Source of the DNA: Gammaproteobacteria bacterium
GTDB lineage: Bacteria; Pseudomonadota; Gammaproteobacteria; Pseudomonadales; Azotimanducaceae
Assembly (NCBI GenBank): GCA_021773565.1
Contig: JAJFJZ010000012.1
Location: 186,001 to 250,000 of the forward strand
Reading direction: 5' to 3'
DNA: 64,000 nt
In this document: piece by piece, positions 55,858 to 64,000 of the stretch
Layout of the letters: each line of letters begins with the position of its first letter
Numbering within the stretch: position 1 is the first letter of the stretch
Position numbers and translations under genes: made by a program
The notes under the pieces: model-generated
The model's input: the letters and a program-made list of their open reading frames with translations, nothing else
Database searches by the model: none
What the model was told of the DNA's origin: nothing

Positions 55858-56726
55858 GCTTCGATACTGGCAAGCGCCTGTCCCAGGCGAGTAGGCATGC
55901 CAATTGCAAGATTCCTGTCCAGGGTAACGCCTTCAGGTGGAAAACAGACGATAACGGTAGAGCCCATTAGAAAACGACCCAATTCTTCCCCGCGAAGCAG
56001 GTGGATATCGCTTTCTGGCGAGAGTGTTTTCTGCTCCACAAAAGGCGAGGGAGAGCTGTCAAAAACGGTTTCGATACTGGCAACAATGAGCGCGCCCACC
56101 AGTATCACCAGGGCCGGTCCGAAGCCTGTTTCGAACAGGCAAACCAGGCGTTCGTTGCGACAAAAAAGATTTGGCAGCGCAGTTTCAGTGAGTGCATTTA
56201 CAGAAAAGAGCTCGCCCGGTATTTCAATCCAGCGTAACAGTTTTCCGTCAAAGGGCATGTGAACACGATGGTAATCTGAAGGTGCCAGATAGATGGTAGC
56301 AAATTGCCCCTTGTTAAATTCCGCTGCTATGGGGTCTGCTCCCAACAGGGCATCCAGCGTATAGGTATTGCCCTTGGCCTGCAGGAGCATACCGTGCTCA
56401 ATGTTGCCAAACTGGCTTATGGCACCGTCCACCGGGCTTATTACCCAGGAGGAATCTTCCGGTACAGGCCTTGCTGCAGTATGAAGGGCGCGGGTAAAAA
56501 AGTCGTTAAAGGAAAGGTAATCGTCCATTTCCTGGCGCTCGGCATCCAGTAAATCGATATTAAATACAAAGCTGGCCGCACGGATTAGCGGACGTGCTAT
56601 CCACGTTCGCTCAGAGGCAGTTAGACGACCCACCAGCCGTGAGATACCGTGCTGGGGCAACAGTTTTTGCAGGCCAACAAAGAGTGTAGCCCAGTAAGAT
56701 GTTGATGCTTGGTTGCCAGTGTTCAT
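55854..56726 (-). CDS. psd: Phosphatidylserine decarboxylase proenzyme
   Basis: Psd makes phosphatidylethanolamine at the inner membrane. The 290-residue protein has [33 protein letters not shown] and, near residue 253, [13 protein letters not shown]. The G-S bond of this motif is where the proenzyme cleaves itself to form the pyruvoyl group; the family usually reads LGST, so Met replaces Leu but Gly-Ser is intact. Divergent from orn with a 114-base gap. Confidence 0.94.
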   Translation of the reverse strand: MNTGNQASTSYWATLFVGLQKLLPQHGISRLVGRLTASERTWIARPLIRAASFVFNIDLLDAERQEMDDYLSFNDFFTRALHTAARPVPEDSSWVISPVDGAISQFGNIEHGMLLQAKGNTYTLDALLGADPIAAEFNKGQFATIYLAPSDYHRVHMPFDGKLLRWIEIPGELFSVNALTETALPNLFCRNERLVCLFETGFGPALVILVGALIVASIETVFDSSPSPFVEQKTLSPESDIHLLRGEELGRFLMGSTVIVCFPPEGVTLDRNLAIGMPTRLGQALASIEA

Positions 56727-56840
56727 GAAGCAGGTTTCTGCCAGTTAGCCGGAAGGTGCGGCTATTATGATACATCGCTGCGACTGTTGTGGAAGCGCTT
56801 TATGCAAGCGATACTGTTTAAAAAGGACGGGGTCACCCTG

Positions 56841-57395
56841 ATGACAAATAATTCGGACAAGCTGGTGTGGATGGACCTGGAAATGACGGGCCTGGATCCG
56901 GACCGGCATGTAATAATTGAAATGGCGACACTGGTGACTGACGGCAATCTGAATGTTGTTGCCGAGGGACCACAGTTGGCAATCCGCCAGACGGAACACC
57001 TGCTGAATGACATGGATGAGTGGAATGTTACGCACCATACCGATTCCGGATTACTTGCGCGGGTTAGGGGTGAGACTGCTGTTACACAAACAGAGGCTGA
57101 AGCCTTAACGCTCGCTTTTTTGGAACAGCACGTCGAAGTGAATACAGCACCCTTGTGCGGGAATAGTATCTGGCAGGATCGAAGGTTTCTTGCACGGCAT
57201 ATGCCGAATCTTGAGGCCTATATGCATTATCGCATCATAGATGTAAGTACCGTGAAGGAGCTGGCAAGAAGATGGCGGCCGGATATCCTGTCAAAGGTGA
57301 TTAAAACAGGACAACATCTCGCGCTTGCGGATATCAGGGAATCGATTGCCGAGTTGCAGGTTTATCAGGCACATTTTTTTCGCTTAACTGACTAA
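56841..57395 (+). CDS. orn: Oligoribonuclease
   Basis: Orn degrades 2-5-nt RNAs and pGpG, the breakdown product of c-di-GMP. The ATG at 56841 gives a normal 184-residue protein beginning [19 protein letters not shown], with the DEDD exonuclease residues at D-L-E (ExoI), [11 protein letters not shown] (ExoII) and [12 protein letters not shown] (ExoIII). Earlier in-frame codons (from 56709) precede the family N-terminus. Its last 62 bases overlap the end of the convergent queG gene. Confidence 0.95.
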   Translation: MTNNSDKLVWMDLEMTGLDPDRHVIIEMATLVTDGNLNVVAEGPQLAIRQTEHLLNDMDEWNVTHHTDSGLLARVRGETAVTQTEAEALTLAFLEQHVEVNTAPLCGNSIWQDRRFLARHMPNLEAYMHYRIIDVSTVKELARRWRPDILSKVIKTGQHLALADIRESIAELQVYQAHFFRLTD

Positions 57396-58497
57396 TAGCC
57401 CACCGGATATGTTCGCTAAGTATGCCGGTATCGTCACCTTCTTCAGTTTCTGCCTCCAGAACGCGAAGGCGGGTTTGAAGTGCTGTAACTGCTGCGCTGG
57501 AGTAGGGTGCGTTACCCAGGCCCACGGCGATATTGCGCTGCCATTGCCAGAATTTAATCCGCCGGATTGCGCTGCCCTCGGTATTCTTTAGAAAACTTTC
57601 CTCATCCCACAAAAACAGGGCAAGCAGGTCTTCATTGTCCAGCTTGTGGCGCGGGTGGAAGTCGGTTTCCCGGGTGTGTTGAGCGTAACGATTCCACGGG
57701 CAAACTATCTGGCAGTCGTCACAGCCAAAAATTCGATTACCCATTTTTTTGCGAAGTTGCACGGGGATACCCCCCGGATTTTCAATAGTCAGATACGAAA
57801 TGCATTTTCTTGCGTCCAGCTGGTTGGGTCCCACCAGCGCATTGGTCGGACAAATTTTCATACAGGCTTTGCAGGCACCACAATGATTAACAACAAGCTC
57901 TTTTGTACCGGACTTTGAATTGGTTTTTGAATTGGAGAGCGGCAGCGGCAGGTTGGTGAAGATTTCACCTAAAAAAAACCACGATCCGGATTCACGGGTG
58001 AGAAGCAGGGTATTTTTTCCTATCCATCCCAGCCCGGCTTTTTCGGCAAGCGCTTTTTCCAATACTGGCGCACTGTCGGCGAATGCACGGTAATTGGCTT
58101 CCTGTCCATGCTCGGGGGGTATTTCTGCATTGATTTTTTCTGCCAGCCTGGCAAGGCGTTTGCGCATGAGTTTGTGATAGTCCCGGCCCAGGGCATAACG
58201 TGCTACATAAGCCTTGTCGGATTGCCGCAATATTTCCATGGGCCTGGCAGAATCTGGCAGGTAATCCATACGCGCGCTAATCACCCGACAGGTATCCGGG
58301 TGTAGCTGTTCCGGGTGCAGGCGCTTTTCATGATTTTGCGTCATGTAGTACATTTGTCCGTGGTGTTCTTTTTGCAGCCAGTTTTCGAGATAGGCGGAGT
58401 AGTCTTCCAGGTTGCCATCGGTAATGGCAATGTCCTGAAAGCCAAGCTCTGCGGCCCACGATTTTATCTGGCGTACGAGATCATCAAGGTTCATCAT
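57334..58497 (-). CDS. queG: Epoxyqueuosine reductase
   Basis: QueG makes queuosine in tRNA from epoxyqueuosine using cobalamin and two 4Fe-4S clusters. The start at 58497 gives 387 residues, normal for QueG. Clusters are bound by [12 protein letters not shown] (near residue 206) and [11 protein letters not shown] (near 260). [12 protein letters not shown] and [10 protein letters not shown] are family landmarks. The C-terminal 20 residues are read antisense to orn, an overlap of 62 bases. It is divergent from nnrD/E with 31 bases between. Confidence 0.94.
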   Translation of the reverse strand: MMNLDDLVRQIKSWAAELGFQDIAITDGNLEDYSAYLENWLQKEHHGQMYYMTQNHEKRLHPEQLHPDTCRVISARMDYLPDSARPMEILRQSDKAYVARYALGRDYHKLMRKRLARLAEKINAEIPPEHGQEANYRAFADSAPVLEKALAEKAGLGWIGKNTLLLTRESGSWFFLGEIFTNLPLPLSNSKTNSKSGTKELVVNHCGACKACMKICPTNALVGPNQLDARKCISYLTIENPGGIPVQLRKKMGNRIFGCDDCQIVCPWNRYAQHTRETDFHPRHKLDNEDLLALFLWDEESFLKNTEGSAIRRIKFWQWQRNIAVGLGNAPYSSAAVTALQTRLRVLEAETEEGDDTGILSEHIRWAISQLSEKNVPDKPATRQSIP

Positions 58498-58528
58498 TCG
58501 GGGCCTGTACATTATCGCCAGTAAACTT

Positions 58529-60064
58529 ATGCATGCTGACTCTTTTCTGTATACCGGGCAACAGTCCCGGGACATCGATGCCCTTGCTATAAACAGTCTC
58601 GAAATCCCCGGTATTCAACTGATGAAGAATGCGGGACGGGCAGCTTTCGCACTATTGCGTCACCATTATAGCGAAGCCAGGGAGATTGGCATTGTCTGTG
58701 GCAATGGTAACAATGCCGGTGACGGTTACATAGTTGCGGGATTAGCGCTTCAGCAGGGTTTTAAGGTGTACCTGCTTCAGGTTGGCGATGCACAGGCGCT
58801 AAAGGGGGATGCCGCACTAGCCAGGGACTGGGCGCTGGTCGCCGGGCTGGACATTCACACTTTTGGAGATGGTGATAATGACTGCCTGACTGCAATGCAG
58901 GGTTGTGACGTTCTTGTTGATGCCCTGCTTGGTACCGGGATTCGGGGCCAGGTTCGCCCCGAATTTCAATCCTGTATTGATGTGGCCAATGCAATGCACG
59001 TACCTGTAATTTCTATTGATCTTCCTTCTGGCCTGGACCCTGACACCGGTACCACCCGTGGCAGCGTAATACGGGCGAATCACAGCATTTCCTTCATAGT
59101 ACGCAAACGCGGGCTGTATACAGCGGAGGGTCCTTCGTGTGCCGGGGAAGTGCATTTTGATGCGTTAAATGTGCCTTCCGAAGCGCTTGCAAACCAGAGC
59201 GTTTTAACGGGTGTAGCCGCACTCTGTTGGGAAAATCTGGCGGATGATGTCCCAAAAAGGGCTGCCAGGGCAAACACGAGCAAAAATGCCTACGGCCACG
59301 TGCTGGTAGTGGGCGGGGATGAGGGCATGGGCGGTGCCGTGTGCCTGGCGGGTCAGGCTGCCCTGCGTTGTGGGGCTGGACTGGTTAGTGTTGTTACCCG
59401 CGCTAATCATGTTGGTGGAATACTGGCACGCCAACCCGAGCTGATGGTGCTTGGTGTGGAGCAGGTAGAACACGGTGATAAGTTAAGTGCGCTTATAGAG
59501 CGCGCCTCCGCTATCGTAATAGGTCCGGGTTTGGGAACCGGGACATGGGGGCAGGCTTTACTGGAATCAGTTTTGGACCACAACAAGCCGATGGTGCTGG
59601 ATGCTGATGCCTTGAATATCCTGGCCATGAATCCGGTGTTGGCGGAAAAATTCAGGTCAGTGTCTACCAGGCTCATCACTCCTCATCCCGGAGAGGCTGC
59701 ACGATTGTTAAGTAGCGCGCCTTCCGATATTCAGCAGGACAGGTTTGCTGCAATAGTCACTTTGAGTAGTTTGTACGCCTGCGATGTCATATTAAAAGGC
59801 GCAGGTAGCCTGGTATGCACCTCAGGCCTGGATACCGGGCTGTGTATGCACGGGAACGCGGGTATGGCGACAGCAGGTATGGGAGATATATTAAGCGGGG
59901 TGGCCGGTGCGTTTCTTGGTATGGGCATGCCTGTATCAGGCGCTGCTCGTGCCGCTATGTGTGGGCACAGCGCAGCTGCAGACCTGGCGGTAACAAGAGG
60001 AGGAATAAGCGGTTTGGTGGCGAGCGATGTGTTGCCCTGTTTACGTGAGTTAGTAAACGCATGA
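58529..60064 (+). CDS. nnrDE: Bifunctional NAD(P)H-hydrate epimerase/ADP-dependent dehydratase
   Basis: This fusion repairs hydrated NADH/NADPH. Residues 1 to ~215 form the YjeF_N epimerase with GIVCGNGNNAGDGYIVAGL and DALLGTGIRGQVRPE. Residues ~235-511 form the YjeF_C dehydratase with VLVVGGDEGMGGAVCLA, VIGPGLGTG, PMVLDADALN and GNAGMATAGMGDILSG. The length (511) suits the fused form. It overlaps tsaE by four bases (ATGA). Confidence 0.95.
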   Translation: MHADSFLYTGQQSRDIDALAINSLEIPGIQLMKNAGRAAFALLRHHYSEAREIGIVCGNGNNAGDGYIVAGLALQQGFKVYLLQVGDAQALKGDAALARDWALVAGLDIHTFGDGDNDCLTAMQGCDVLVDALLGTGIRGQVRPEFQSCIDVANAMHVPVISIDLPSGLDPDTGTTRGSVIRANHSISFIVRKRGLYTAEGPSCAGEVHFDALNVPSEALANQSVLTGVAALCWENLADDVPKRAARANTSKNAYGHVLVVGGDEGMGGAVCLAGQAALRCGAGLVSVVTRANHVGGILARQPELMVLGVEQVEHGDKLSALIERASAIVIGPGLGTGTWGQALLESVLDHNKPMVLDADALNILAMNPVLAEKFRSVSTRLITPHPGEAARLLSSAPSDIQQDRFAAIVTLSSLYACDVILKGAGSLVCTSGLDTGLCMHGNAGMATAGMGDILSGVAGAFLGMGMPVSGAARAAMCGHSAAADLAVTRGGISGLVASDVLPCLRELVNA

Positions 60065-60489
60065 GTGATGCGCAATCCCGTTATTTACCGGATGAAGCGG
60101 CGACACTTGCCTTTGGTGAAGAGTTGGCAGGCACACTGCGGGGCGATGAACTGATTTTTCTGGTGGGTGACATTGGTATGGGTAAAACCACATTGGCCAG
60201 GGGTTTGATTGGTGCGCTAGGGTGCACCGGACGGGTGAAAAGTCCAACTTATACATTGGTAGAACCCTATGTCATGAAACCATTCAATCTGTATCATTTT
60301 GATTTTTATCGAATAGAAAACCCGGATGAGCTGGATTTTATCGGCCTGGATGAAATGCTGGAAGAAAGTGCGATAAAGTTGATTGAGTGGCCAGAGCGCG
60401 CTTCTGGTAAACTGCCTCCGGCAGATATCGTTATCAACATTACAGAGAGTCAGGCGGGTAGAACTGTTGAATACTCCAGCTCTAGATAA
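60061..60489 (+). CDS. tsaE: tRNA threonylcarbamoyladenosine biosynthesis protein TsaE
   Basis: TsaE is the ATPase that works with TsaB and TsaD to make t6A37 in tRNA. The 142-residue protein has LVGDIGMGKTTLARGL (P-loop), GRVKSPTYTLVEPY and HFDFYRIENPDELDFIGLDE, the standard TsaE pattern. It starts inside the nnrD/E stop and is followed by the amidase gene 16 bases later, as in Pseudomonas. Confidence 0.95.
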   Translation: MSDAQSRYLPDEAATLAFGEELAGTLRGDELIFLVGDIGMGKTTLARGLIGALGCTGRVKSPTYTLVEPYVMKPFNLYHFDFYRIENPDELDFIGLDEMLEESAIKLIEWPERASGKLPPADIVINITESQAGRTVEYSSSR

Positions 60490-60505
60490 GAGTCAAACTG
60501 GAAGC

Positions 60506-61855
60506 ATGAAACATCGCGTTTCGATTGGGGTCTGCGGCCTGGCGTTGCTGCATCTACTAGCTGTGTTTGTGTCCCCTGAGCAAATTAATGCGGCTGAGGT
60601 CCAGGGTGTTCGAATTCACCAGGCGCCAGATTATGTGCGTGTAGTGCTGGATACATCCCAAACGGTAAGGTACAAGGTATTTACCCTGGAAAACCCTCAC
60701 CGAGTGGTAGTGGATATTATGCAAACACAGGGTGCATCCCAGTTTCGTGCCAGCAAGGTAGACACGGCAAACAGCGTCGTCAAAGGGGTGCGCACGGCGC
60801 ACCGGCCCAATAACGTATACAGGGTTGTACTGGATGTAGAGCTAAAGTTGGAACCCCGCACCACCTTGTTAAACCCGGTTGCTCCGTATGGACACCGTCT
60901 GGTGATAGACCTGTTTGGTGACTTCCCAAAACAACAGCGGCCCGAATCTCGCATTGCCAAACCTGCAGACGGACTTCGTCCCATATTAATCGCCATTGAT
61001 AGCGGGCATGGGGGTGAGGACCCTGGAGCAATTGGCGTGGGCCGTATCCAGGAAAAACACGTAGTAGCGAGAATTGCCGGTGAGCTTAAAAAGTTACTGG
61101 ATGCAGAACCCGGGTTTGAAGCGATGCTGGTGCGCGATGGAGATTATTATGTGGCACTGGAAAAACGTCCCCGAATAGCACGGGAGCAACGTGCGGACCT
61201 GTTTGTATCAATTCATGCAGATGCCTTTCACAATGCCAAGGTGCGCGGTGCATCTGTTTATACCCTATCGGAAAAAGGGGCTTCCAGTGAAACGGCATTG
61301 TGGCTTGCCGAGCGGGCCAATCATTCTGATTTAATTGGCGGTGTCGGGGGTGTGCTTAACCTGGATGACAAGGGGGATCTACTCACTTCTGTACTGCTGC
61401 GAATGTCCATGGATTACAACCGTTCAGCCAGTATTCTCGCCGGTGAGTCTGTGTTGAATGCGCTGGGCCAGGTCACGCGGCTGCATAAAAAGCGTGTGGA
61501 ACAGGCGGGATTTGTGGTGCTTAAATCACCCGACATACCCTCTATCCTGGTAGAAACCGGCTACATATCAAATCCCTATGACGCCAGAAACCTGGCGAGT
61601 CCGATGTATCAGAAAAAACTGGCACATGCGATCTTTGAAGGGCTTAAAGTGCCGCTGGTAGATAATCCGCCGCCGGGTACCTGGCTGGCTTCACAGCCGA
61701 AACAGACGACCAGCAGTTATATCATTGTAAGGGGGGACACCCTGTCCGATATAGCCGCACGGCATAAGGTAAGCATGCGCAGTATTCGCCAGGTGAATAA
61801 ACTTTCAAATGACAAAATTTTGGTTGGTCAGGTAATCCTGATACCTGCGGGTTAG
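60506..61855 (+). CDS. amiB: N-acetylmuramoyl-L-alanine amidase with AMIN and LysM domains (AmiB/AmiC type)
   Basis: Periplasmic amidase that splits septal peptidoglycan between muramate and peptide during division. The ATG at 60506 follows CTGGAAG; earlier in-frame codons lie inside tsaE. In the 449-residue protein, a signal peptide (1-~30) leads to an AMIN domain (~33-130), an Amidase_3 domain (~155-385: IAIDSGHGGEDPGAIG with the zinc His and Glu, later SIHADAF) and one LysM (~405-448). LysM-bearing amidases of this place in Pseudomonas are called AmiB. Confidence 0.93.
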   Translation: MKHRVSIGVCGLALLHLLAVFVSPEQINAAEVQGVRIHQAPDYVRVVLDTSQTVRYKVFTLENPHRVVVDIMQTQGASQFRASKVDTANSVVKGVRTAHRPNNVYRVVLDVELKLEPRTTLLNPVAPYGHRLVIDLFGDFPKQQRPESRIAKPADGLRPILIAIDSGHGGEDPGAIGVGRIQEKHVVARIAGELKKLLDAEPGFEAMLVRDGDYYVALEKRPRIAREQRADLFVSIHADAFHNAKVRGASVYTLSEKGASSETALWLAERANHSDLIGGVGGVLNLDDKGDLLTSVLLRMSMDYNRSASILAGESVLNALGQVTRLHKKRVEQAGFVVLKSPDIPSILVETGYISNPYDARNLASPMYQKKLAHAIFEGLKVPLVDNPPPGTWLASQPKQTTSSYIIVRGDTLSDIAARHKVSMRSIRQVNKLSNDKILVGQVILIPAG

Positions 61856-61858
61856 TCC

Positions 61859-63652
61859 ATGAACCAACGCATTCACACACTTTCCAGTTTTGTAGCTGAC
61901 CAGATTGCCGCTGGAGAAGTAGTTGAACGACCGGCATCCATCATTAAGGAGTTGCTTGAAAATGCGGTGGATGCCCAGGCAAAATTCATCTCCGTTACCC
62001 TGGAACAAGGGGGCATCAAGCGCATACTGGTTCAGGACGATGGCACCGGAATTCATAAGGAGGATCTCGGGCTGGCACTGAGCCGGCACGCAACCAGCAA
62101 AATTGAGGATGCCGAAGATCTTGACAGGATTGTAACACTGGGATTTCGTGGCGAGGCTTTGGCAAGTATTGCGTCTGTTTCCCGACTAAGCCTTACTTCG
62201 GCATATCGCGATGAATCCCATGCCTGGAAAATCAGAGTCCGTGAGGGCCAGGTTCAGGATGCAGAGCCCGCCTCGCATAACCGCGGCACAAGTGTAGAAG
62301 TGTTAGATGTTTTTTTTAACACCCCGGTCAGGCGCAAATTCCTGAAAACAGAGCGTACCGAGTTGAACCACGTTGAAGACGTTTTCGACAGGCTGAGCCT
62401 GGCGCATATGGATATTGGTTTTGAGCTTCGTCATGCCAACAAAGTAATTAAGCGGCTTGATGCAGGCGATAGTGAACAGGCAGCCCAGCGGCGCCTTTCG
62501 ATAATTTTAGGCAGTAAGTTTGTTGGCAACTCCGTGTATCTGGATGAAACGAGGGGTAATATTCGATTGCACGGCTGGGTAGGCTTGCCCACTTTTTCGA
62601 GAAGTCATGCGGACAAGCAGTTCTTCTATGTGAACGGACGCCCGGTGCGGGATAAACTGGTTGCACATGCAATAAGGCAGGCCTACCGGGATGTCCTGTT
62701 TCATGGTCGCCAACCGGTCTTTGTGTTGTACCTGGAGTTGGATGCAAGTTCGGTGGACGTAAATGTACACCCGACCAAGCACGAAGTGCGATTTCGCGAA
62801 GCGCGCGCGGTGCACGACTTTATCTTTGGCATTCTAAACAAGGTGTTGCGTGAGGTGCGCCCTGATACGCATCTTTCCCCGGGCCTTGCTGAGGCCCAGG
62901 ACATGCTTTTAGGCAACATCAGCGCACAGGATAATCTGGTTTTGTCTGAAGCTGGCAGAATGGAATACCGTGGGGGTTTTGGCCAGAGCGCTGCGGCTGG
63001 AAGCGCTGCGGCTGGAAATGCCGCGACCGGCATCTTTACCCAACAGGGCCCACGTCATGATAAGGACGGGACAATTCCTCCCATGGGTTATGCTATTGCC
63101 CAGTTGCATGGCATTTATATCCTTGCGCAGAATGAAGCAGGGCTGGTGATAGTGGATATGCACGCAGCCCATGAACGTATTACTTACGAAAAAATGAAAA
63201 AGGTACGTTCCGACCAAACGCGGCAACGCTTGCTCGTACCGCTGGAAATGGAAGTCACACCTCAGGAAGCAGACCGGGTAGAGCAGGAACAGGAATTCCT
63301 GGAGACTGTTGGATTAAACGTAGACCGCATCACACCTACCGGATTGTTGATCAGGGAAATACCGGCACTGCTGATGAATACAGATGTTGAAAACCTGATA
63401 AGGGACGTACTGTCAGATTTAAAATTGTATGGCCAGAGTGGTCTGGTAGCAGAGCACCATGATGAATTGTTATCTACCATGGCATGCCATACCTCGGTAA
63501 GGGCTAATCGTTTACTGACTATAGAAGAAATGAATGGCCTGCTGCGAGAGATGGAACACACCGAAAATGCCGGGCAATGTAACCATGGCCGACCCACGTA
63601 TGTTACCCGTAGCATAAAAGACCTGGATCGCCTGTTTTTGCGGGGCCAGTAA
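61859..63652 (+). CDS. mutL: DNA mismatch repair protein MutL
   Basis: MutL couples MutS recognition to strand cleavage. In the 597-residue protein, [18 protein letters not shown] and [12 protein letters not shown] are the GHKL ATPase motifs. The C-terminal domain has [12 protein letters not shown] (near residue 434), which fits the D-x-H-A-x2-E-x4-E endonuclease motif, so nicking does not need MutH; this is usual for Pseudomonas-type organisms. The linker near residues 376-386 holds a tandem SAAAG repeat (listed separately). It starts three bases after the amidase stop. Confidence 0.96.
   Translation: MNQRIHTLSSFVADQIAAGEVVERPASIIKELLENAVDAQAKFISVTLEQGGIKRILVQDDGTGIHKEDLGLALSRHATSKIEDAEDLDRIVTLGFRGEALASIASVSRLSLTSAYRDESHAWKIRVREGQVQDAEPASHNRGTSVEVLDVFFNTPVRRKFLKTERTELNHVEDVFDRLSLAHMDIGFELRHANKVIKRLDAGDSEQAAQRRLSIILGSKFVGNSVYLDETRGNIRLHGWVGLPTFSRSHADKQFFYVNGRPVRDKLVAHAIRQAYRDVLFHGRQPVFVLYLELDASSVDVNVHPTKHEVRFREARAVHDFIFGILNKVLREVRPDTHLSPGLAEAQDMLLGNISAQDNLVLSEAGRMEYRGGFGQSAAAGSAAAGNAATGIFTQQGPRHDKDGTIPPMGYAIAQLHGIYILAQNEAGLVIVDMHAAHERITYEKMKKVRSDQTRQRLLVPLEMEVTPQEADRVEQEQEFLETVGLNVDRITPTGLLIREIPALLMNTDVENLIRDVLSDLKLYGQSGLVAEHHDELLSTMACHTSVRANRLLTIEEMNGLLREMEHTENAGQCNHGRPTYVTRSIKDLDRLFLRGQ
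62987..63016 (+). repeat. 15-bp exact tandem duplication in the mutL linker
   Basis: AGCGCTGCGGCTGGA occurs twice head to tail (62987-63001 and 63002-63016) and encodes SAAAG twice. The repeat is in frame, so gain or loss of a copy changes linker length without breaking the gene. Confidence 0.85.
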
Positions 63653-63668
63653 CCAGGAAAAGTCTGAT

Positions 63669-64000
63669 ATGTTGGTTCCGCCAAACACCGTATTGAGCAT
63701 AATGGGCGCTACCGCTTCCGGAAAAACCGCATTGGCGATTGAGCTTGCAGATCGCTTGCCCATTGACATCATTAGTGTCGATTCTGCCTTGATTTACCAG
63801 GGTATGGATATAGGTACAGCCAAACCGGAGCCGGCTGTACTAGAACAATACCCCCACGCGCTGGTTAATATTCTTGATCCCCTGCAAGCGTACTCTGCCG
63901 CCAAGTTCCAGGAAGATGTTGACCAGCTGGTGCAGAAATCCTTCGTTGCGGGCCGTCTGCCTGTTCTTGTGGGAGGTACTGCCCTGTATTTCAAGGCTTT
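63669..64000 (+). CDS. miaA: tRNA dimethylallyltransferase MiaA, N-terminal part
   Basis: The frame opens at ATG 16 bases after mutL and runs off the window. About 110 residues are visible. They include [16 protein letters not shown], the P-loop (usual GPTASGKT, here with Ala for Pro), [18 protein letters not shown] (DSxxxYxxxxxGTAKP) and VGGTALYF, all MiaA landmarks. MiaA adds dimethylallyl to A37 of tRNAs reading UNN codons. Gene order mutL-miaA (then hfq in many relatives) is standard. Confidence 0.95.
   Translation, partial: MLVPPNTVLSIMGATASGKTALAIELADRLPIDIISVDSALIYQGMDIGTAKPEPAVLEQYPHALVNILDPLQAYSAAKFQEDVDQLVQKSFVAGRLPVLVGGTALYFKA

Noticed and set aside
55948-55980. MGST in place of LGST in Psd, considered as loss of self-cleavage
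   Set aside because: The Gly-Ser pair that is cleaved is intact and Met for Leu is conservative, so activity is expected.
1-64000. CRISPR arrays, tRNA or rRNA genes, prophage, restriction or other defence genes
   Set aside because: None seen. All long frames have housekeeping or envelope roles and gaps between genes are shorter than 300 bases.

Overview
The window looks like the chromosome of a free-living, probably aquatic, gammaproteobacterium close to the Pseudomonadales/Cellvibrionales. The argument is gene order. From about 22 kb to the right end the genes follow, with gaps and inversions, the Pseudomonas aeruginosa order glnE - waaF/C/G/P - LPS kinases - carbamoyltransferase - O-antigen ligase - hldE - waaA - tolC - DUF1249 - cpdA - parE - parC - serB - fimX - psd - orn - queG - nnrD/E - tsaE - amidase - mutL - miaA. 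The left part (ptsP, lgt, thyA, folA, ilvD) recalls a second Pseudomonas neighbourhood. This comparison is from memory of those genomes, not from a search. I see no rRNA, tRNA, CRISPR array, integrase, transposase gene or plasmid/phage genes. No gene-free stretch exceeds 300 bases.

Layout. 1-3.9 kb: the end of ptsP; a GG-tailed MoaD/ThiS-like protein coupled to an Asp-box beta-propeller; an exported carotenoid oxygenase; an NRDE protein. 4-10.4 kb: a tight forward run lgt-thyA-folA, an S9 peptidase lipoprotein, an ATP-NAD/AcoX-like kinase and fabV. 10.4-13.2 kb: a reverse operon of a Tat-exported flavin amine oxidase, a di-haem cytochrome c and an exported RidA, which I read as a periplasmic amine-oxidising module. 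It faces a thioredoxin-like/NhaC/hemE/VanZ run across a 208-bp divergent region with a perfect palindrome and phased 12-bp repeats. 16.8-19.9 kb: argA-ilvD. 20.2-24.9 kb: an orphan GspE/PilB-type ATPase and glnE.

25-38.9 kb: the lipopolysaccharide core region. It holds heptosyltransferases, WaaG, WaaP, a two-domain LPS kinase, a carbamoyltransferase and an O-antigen ligase in overlapping reading frames. A reverse block follows (lpxL-type acyltransferase, methyltransferase, MptE/CST-I-like protein), then hldE and waaA. 38.9-50.3 kb: tolC, a REP-like palindromic repeat, DUF1249-cpdA-parE-parC, an AhpA/YtjB-like membrane protein with an acyl-CoA ligase, and serB. 50.3-54.2 kb: a FimX-like protein with degenerate GGDEF/EAL sites and, just upstream, a protein with a PilZ-like motif. 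54.3-64 kb: efp and its modifying enzyme epmA, psd, orn, queG, then nnrD/E-tsaE-amidase-mutL-miaA, with miaA cut by the window end.

Most of the window is conserved housekeeping sequence. I did not find a clear new defence or mobile system. The parts that most deserve a second look are the exported amine oxidase/cytochrome/RidA module and its control region, the MoaD-propeller pair, the exported carotenoid oxygenase, the PilZ-like/FimX pair, the two-kinase LPS protein, the REP-like element at 40.4 kb, and four convergent gene pairs whose stop codons interlock in the same four bases.
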